A DNA stretch of 64,000 nucleotides, from contig AZKM01000029.1 in the NCBI GenBank assembly GCA_000510425.1, positions 62,001 through 126,000 on the forward strand, written 5' to 3'. Source of the DNA: Eubacterium nodatum ATCC 33099 (GTDB lineage Bacteria; Bacillota; Clostridia; Peptostreptococcales; Anaerovoracaceae). A program made the position numbers and the translations under genes. Of the stretch, positions 62,151 to 64,000 are shown in pieces (the stretch's first letter is position 1; each line of letters starts with the position of its first letter). The notes beneath the pieces were generated by a model. That model had not been told where the DNA came from and made no database searches. It worked only from the letters and a program-made list of their open reading frames with translations.

Positions 62151-63946
62151 AGTCTATCTTCCTCCTCTCCTATTCCTCTGTCCTTCAGACTTACTGCAAA
62201 GCTTGCATTTTGCCTTGTATCTGCAGATTTAAGGAATGCCAAAAGCCCCCAAGATGCTATCATGGAAGTCCCACCATAAGATAAGAAAGGAAAAGCAACT
62301 CCCATAAAAGGTAACAGATCAAGGGATCCCAAGACATTCAACATGGTCTGAAAAATAAATATGGACATGGCGGAACATGCAGCAATAGTGTAGTAAGTTG
62401 ACCGTCCGTTTAAAATTGACCTATAAGCAAAAATGGATAATGTCAAAATGGCAAGCACGCTTAAAATCGCAATTATCAGCCCCCATTCCTCTGTTACAAC
62501 TCCAAACACCAAATCCGTTTCTGCCGCTTCAAGGGTTTTGAGCCAGCCGTTTCCTGCTCCCAGTCCCACAAAGCCTCCACTGGATGAAGCTGTCATATTT
62601 CTGGTTATTTGATACCCCTCACGGGCATTTATATACTGGGGTTCCCACATGTGTCCCCAGGCAAGAATTCTGGCTAAAGCATATCCTTTAAACCTGAGAG
62701 CAACCAATCCCGCAACCAATGCAACGCCTACAAATACTATAATCTTCGTGAAGTCGCCGCTTCTAAGAAATGATATAATCAAAAATGTTACAAAAAATAT
62801 AGTTGCCGTTCCAAGATCGCCCATAACCGCAAGACAACCAAAGCAGAACAGTGAAAATCCTGTAAAAATCAATGTATTCTTCTTCTCGAACAACTCGTCC
62901 AAAGAGGCTGCACCAACCCATATAAATGCAAGTTTGACAAGCTCTGACGGCTGGATTGTCAGACTTCCTATTCTGACCCAGTTGGTATTTCCATTTCTGG
63001 TTTCTCCAAAAAAAACATTTATGAGAAACAGTACAACTGCAATAGCATATACAATGTTCTTAATTTTAATTGTCCTGGGCAGTTCCCTAAGCCATGTACA
63101 CATGAAAAAGAATAACCCAACACCCATACATATTGCAATAAATTGTTTAAATACCTGATCCGGAAATGCAGTAGATGTCACCGCCAGCGACAGACTGGAT
63201 AAGAAAAAAGCTATAAGCTCCATTTCAAATCCTTTGCGCTTCATTCCTCTAAGTACGATTACATATCCCCACATGAGCCCGCATAAACCCATATATGAAA
63301 TTGTGATCTGCTGATTATACTTTTGATCCAAGCCAATCATAAGTTGAATAACCGTCATTATCTGAAAAATTGTTATTGCAATTAAAGACTGCCAGGGAGA
63401 TACCAGCACAGTGTCCTTAGTCCTATGCCAAATATTGTTTCTTCGCTCTTCAATACTTATAGGAAAAAGCATACACTTTGCCTTTCCCAGAACAAGGCTG
63501 TCACCTGTCTTGAGTTCTACTTCAGTATTAGGTTCAAGTCTGGCTCCATTAAGCACGGCACCGTTCTTTGAACCCAGATCCATATACTTCCATATACCGT
63601 CATTATCCCTGGTCAATGTACCATGAGACCTCGAAACACTCATATCGTCAATCTGTACATCACAGCTCTTAGCTCTTCCGATTACGTTCTCCCAATGCTT
63701 AAGGGGAATGTTTATAAATGGTCCTGTATTCAGGTACGCCCAAACTTCTGCTGCATTATTACTTTTTAAAAGTGATTTAATCGACTTTAAAAGTATATAG
63801 AATGCCAGAAATATAAATATCCATCTGGCAAATGTTGTATAAATATCCCCCATAGAATTTGCAGAGCTAAAAATATCCCCAATAGATGCCGGTATAGAAA
63901 TCAGAAACTCTCCTATCCCCGTAAAAACACCTTTTATTATCTCCAT
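62147..63946 (-). CDS. FHA domain-FtsW/RodA (SEDS) glycosyltransferase fusion
   Basis: 599 residues. N-terminal anchor helix about 35-60, FHA domain about 78-150 (VIGRAKSCDVQIDDMSVSRSH and GSKNGAVLNGARL), then SEDS membrane domain of about ten helices with GNTNWVRIGSLTIQPSELVK and GVAFPFLSYGGTSM. It polymerises glycan strands with the coupled PBP. FHA binds phosphothreonine, so a PASTA kinase probably controls it. AAGGAG precedes ATG 63946. Confidence 0.93.
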   Translation of the reverse strand: MEIIKGVFTGIGEFLISIPASIGDIFSSANSMGDIYTTFARWIFIFLAFYILLKSIKSLLKSNNAAEVWAYLNTGPFINIPLKHWENVIGRAKSCDVQIDDMSVSRSHGTLTRDNDGIWKYMDLGSKNGAVLNGARLEPNTEVELKTGDSLVLGKAKCMLFPISIEERRNNIWHRTKDTVLVSPWQSLIAITIFQIMTVIQLMIGLDQKYNQQITISYMGLCGLMWGYVIVLRGMKRKGFEMELIAFFLSSLSLAVTSTAFPDQVFKQFIAICMGVGLFFFMCTWLRELPRTIKIKNIVYAIAVVLFLINVFFGETRNGNTNWVRIGSLTIQPSELVKLAFIWVGAASLDELFEKKNTLIFTGFSLFCFGCLAVMGDLGTATIFFVTFLIISFLRSGDFTKIIVFVGVALVAGLVALRFKGYALARILAWGHMWEPQYINAREGYQITRNMTASSSGGFVGLGAGNGWLKTLEAAETDLVFGVVTEEWGLIIAILSVLAILTLSIFAYRSILNGRSTYYTIAACSAMSIFIFQTMLNVLGSLDLLPFMGVAFPFLSYGGTSMIASWGLLAFLKSADTRQNASFAVSLKDRGIGEEEDRL

Positions 63947-63959
63947 ACATACTCCTTTG

Positions 63960-64000
63960 CTATATTACAAAGCCACCGTCTATTCCTATTACCTGTCCTG
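63960..64000 (-). CDS. Short-chain dehydrogenase/reductase, last codons (cut by window edge)
   Basis: The minus strand reads GQVIGIDGGFVI then TAG at 63962-63960. TGQVIGIDGG is the standard C-terminal motif of FabG-type SDR enzymes. Only 12 complete codons are in the window. It ends 13 nt before the FtsW start. Confidence 0.7.
   Translation of the reverse strand, partial: GQVIGIDGGFVI

Noticed and set aside
62649..63158. Plus-strand open frame (169 codons) opposite ftsW
   Set aside because: Antisense shadow of membrane helices; no start signals.

Overview
The window reads as chromosome of an anaerobic, AT-rich, Gram-positive member of the Clostridia. Evidence: a hybrid-cluster protein, a DUF1858 protein and a hemerythrin; a Re-type citrate synthase; a dlt (teichoic acid D-alanylation) operon; an FHA-FtsW fusion; and near-consensus SigA promoters with AGGAGG-type ribosome sites. 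The surface-protein style suggests Eubacterium/Mogibacterium-like (Family XIII) relatives, but that is inference. Almost everything lies on the minus strand; only 2.4-3.9 kb is on plus. I see no rRNA, tRNA, CRISPR array or insertion sequence.

Layout. 0-2.1 kb: peroxide module (glutathione peroxidase, OhrR-like regulator, CDF transporter cut by the window edge) and a ZIP metal transporter. 2.3-3.9 kb (+): DUF1858 protein, unknown protein, hemerythrin, behind an HcpR-type box. 3.9-6.7 kb: NapH-like polyferredoxin, one-domain FMN-binding protein and a three-domain FMN-binding surface protein, probably an extracytosolic electron path. 6.9-9.3 kb: ABC exporter. 9.4-23.95 kb: the most striking locus, a promoter, a cobalamin riboswitch and an intrinsic terminator ahead of four giant or secreted proteins carrying GLUG repeats, two DUF4430 (transcobalamin-like C-terminal) domains, an alpha/alpha-toroid, a transglutaminase-like domain and a shared lysine-rich C-terminal module. 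24.3-26.5 kb: Cna-type adhesin with sorting signal. 26.7-29.1 kb: Opu/EgtUV-like ABC importer. 29.4-30.7 kb: a further secreted protein with the same C-terminal module. 31-34.5 kb: Zn-macrodomain protein, two-component system and PepSY protein. 34.6-39.5 kb: accessory block (PD-(D/E)XK-like protein, TfoX-N, VOC, AlkD/AlkC-like, an ICE-type membrane protein and a PARIS-like AriA/AriB defence pair whose AriB is split by a frameshift in a T8 run). 39.5-41.3 kb: RlmD-type rRNA methyltransferase. 41.4-45.8 kb: dltA-B-C-D plus a 54-codon dltX. 46-51.4 kb: MMPL transporter with accessory protein, and a polysaccharide deacetylase. 51.5-53.2 kb: hcp with a perfect HcpR-type box. 53.4-58.8 kb: Re-citrate synthase, GntR regulator, aconitase, isocitrate dehydrogenase. 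58.9-64 kb: AhpC, then a membrane protein, PBP2-type transpeptidase, FHA-FtsW and the last codons of an SDR dehydrogenase.

How it works together. The citrate synthase-aconitase-IDH operon gives the oxidative half-TCA route to 2-oxoglutarate and glutamate. Two loci 51 kb apart (DUF1858/hemerythrin and hcp) share a GTAAC-N4-GTTAC-type operator and probably form a nitrosative or redox stress regulon. The riboswitch ties the large surface-protein operon to cobalamin status, and the transcobalamin-like domains in that operon independently point to corrinoid capture at the surface. This is the best candidate for an undescribed system in the window. The frameshifted PARIS-like pair is the second.
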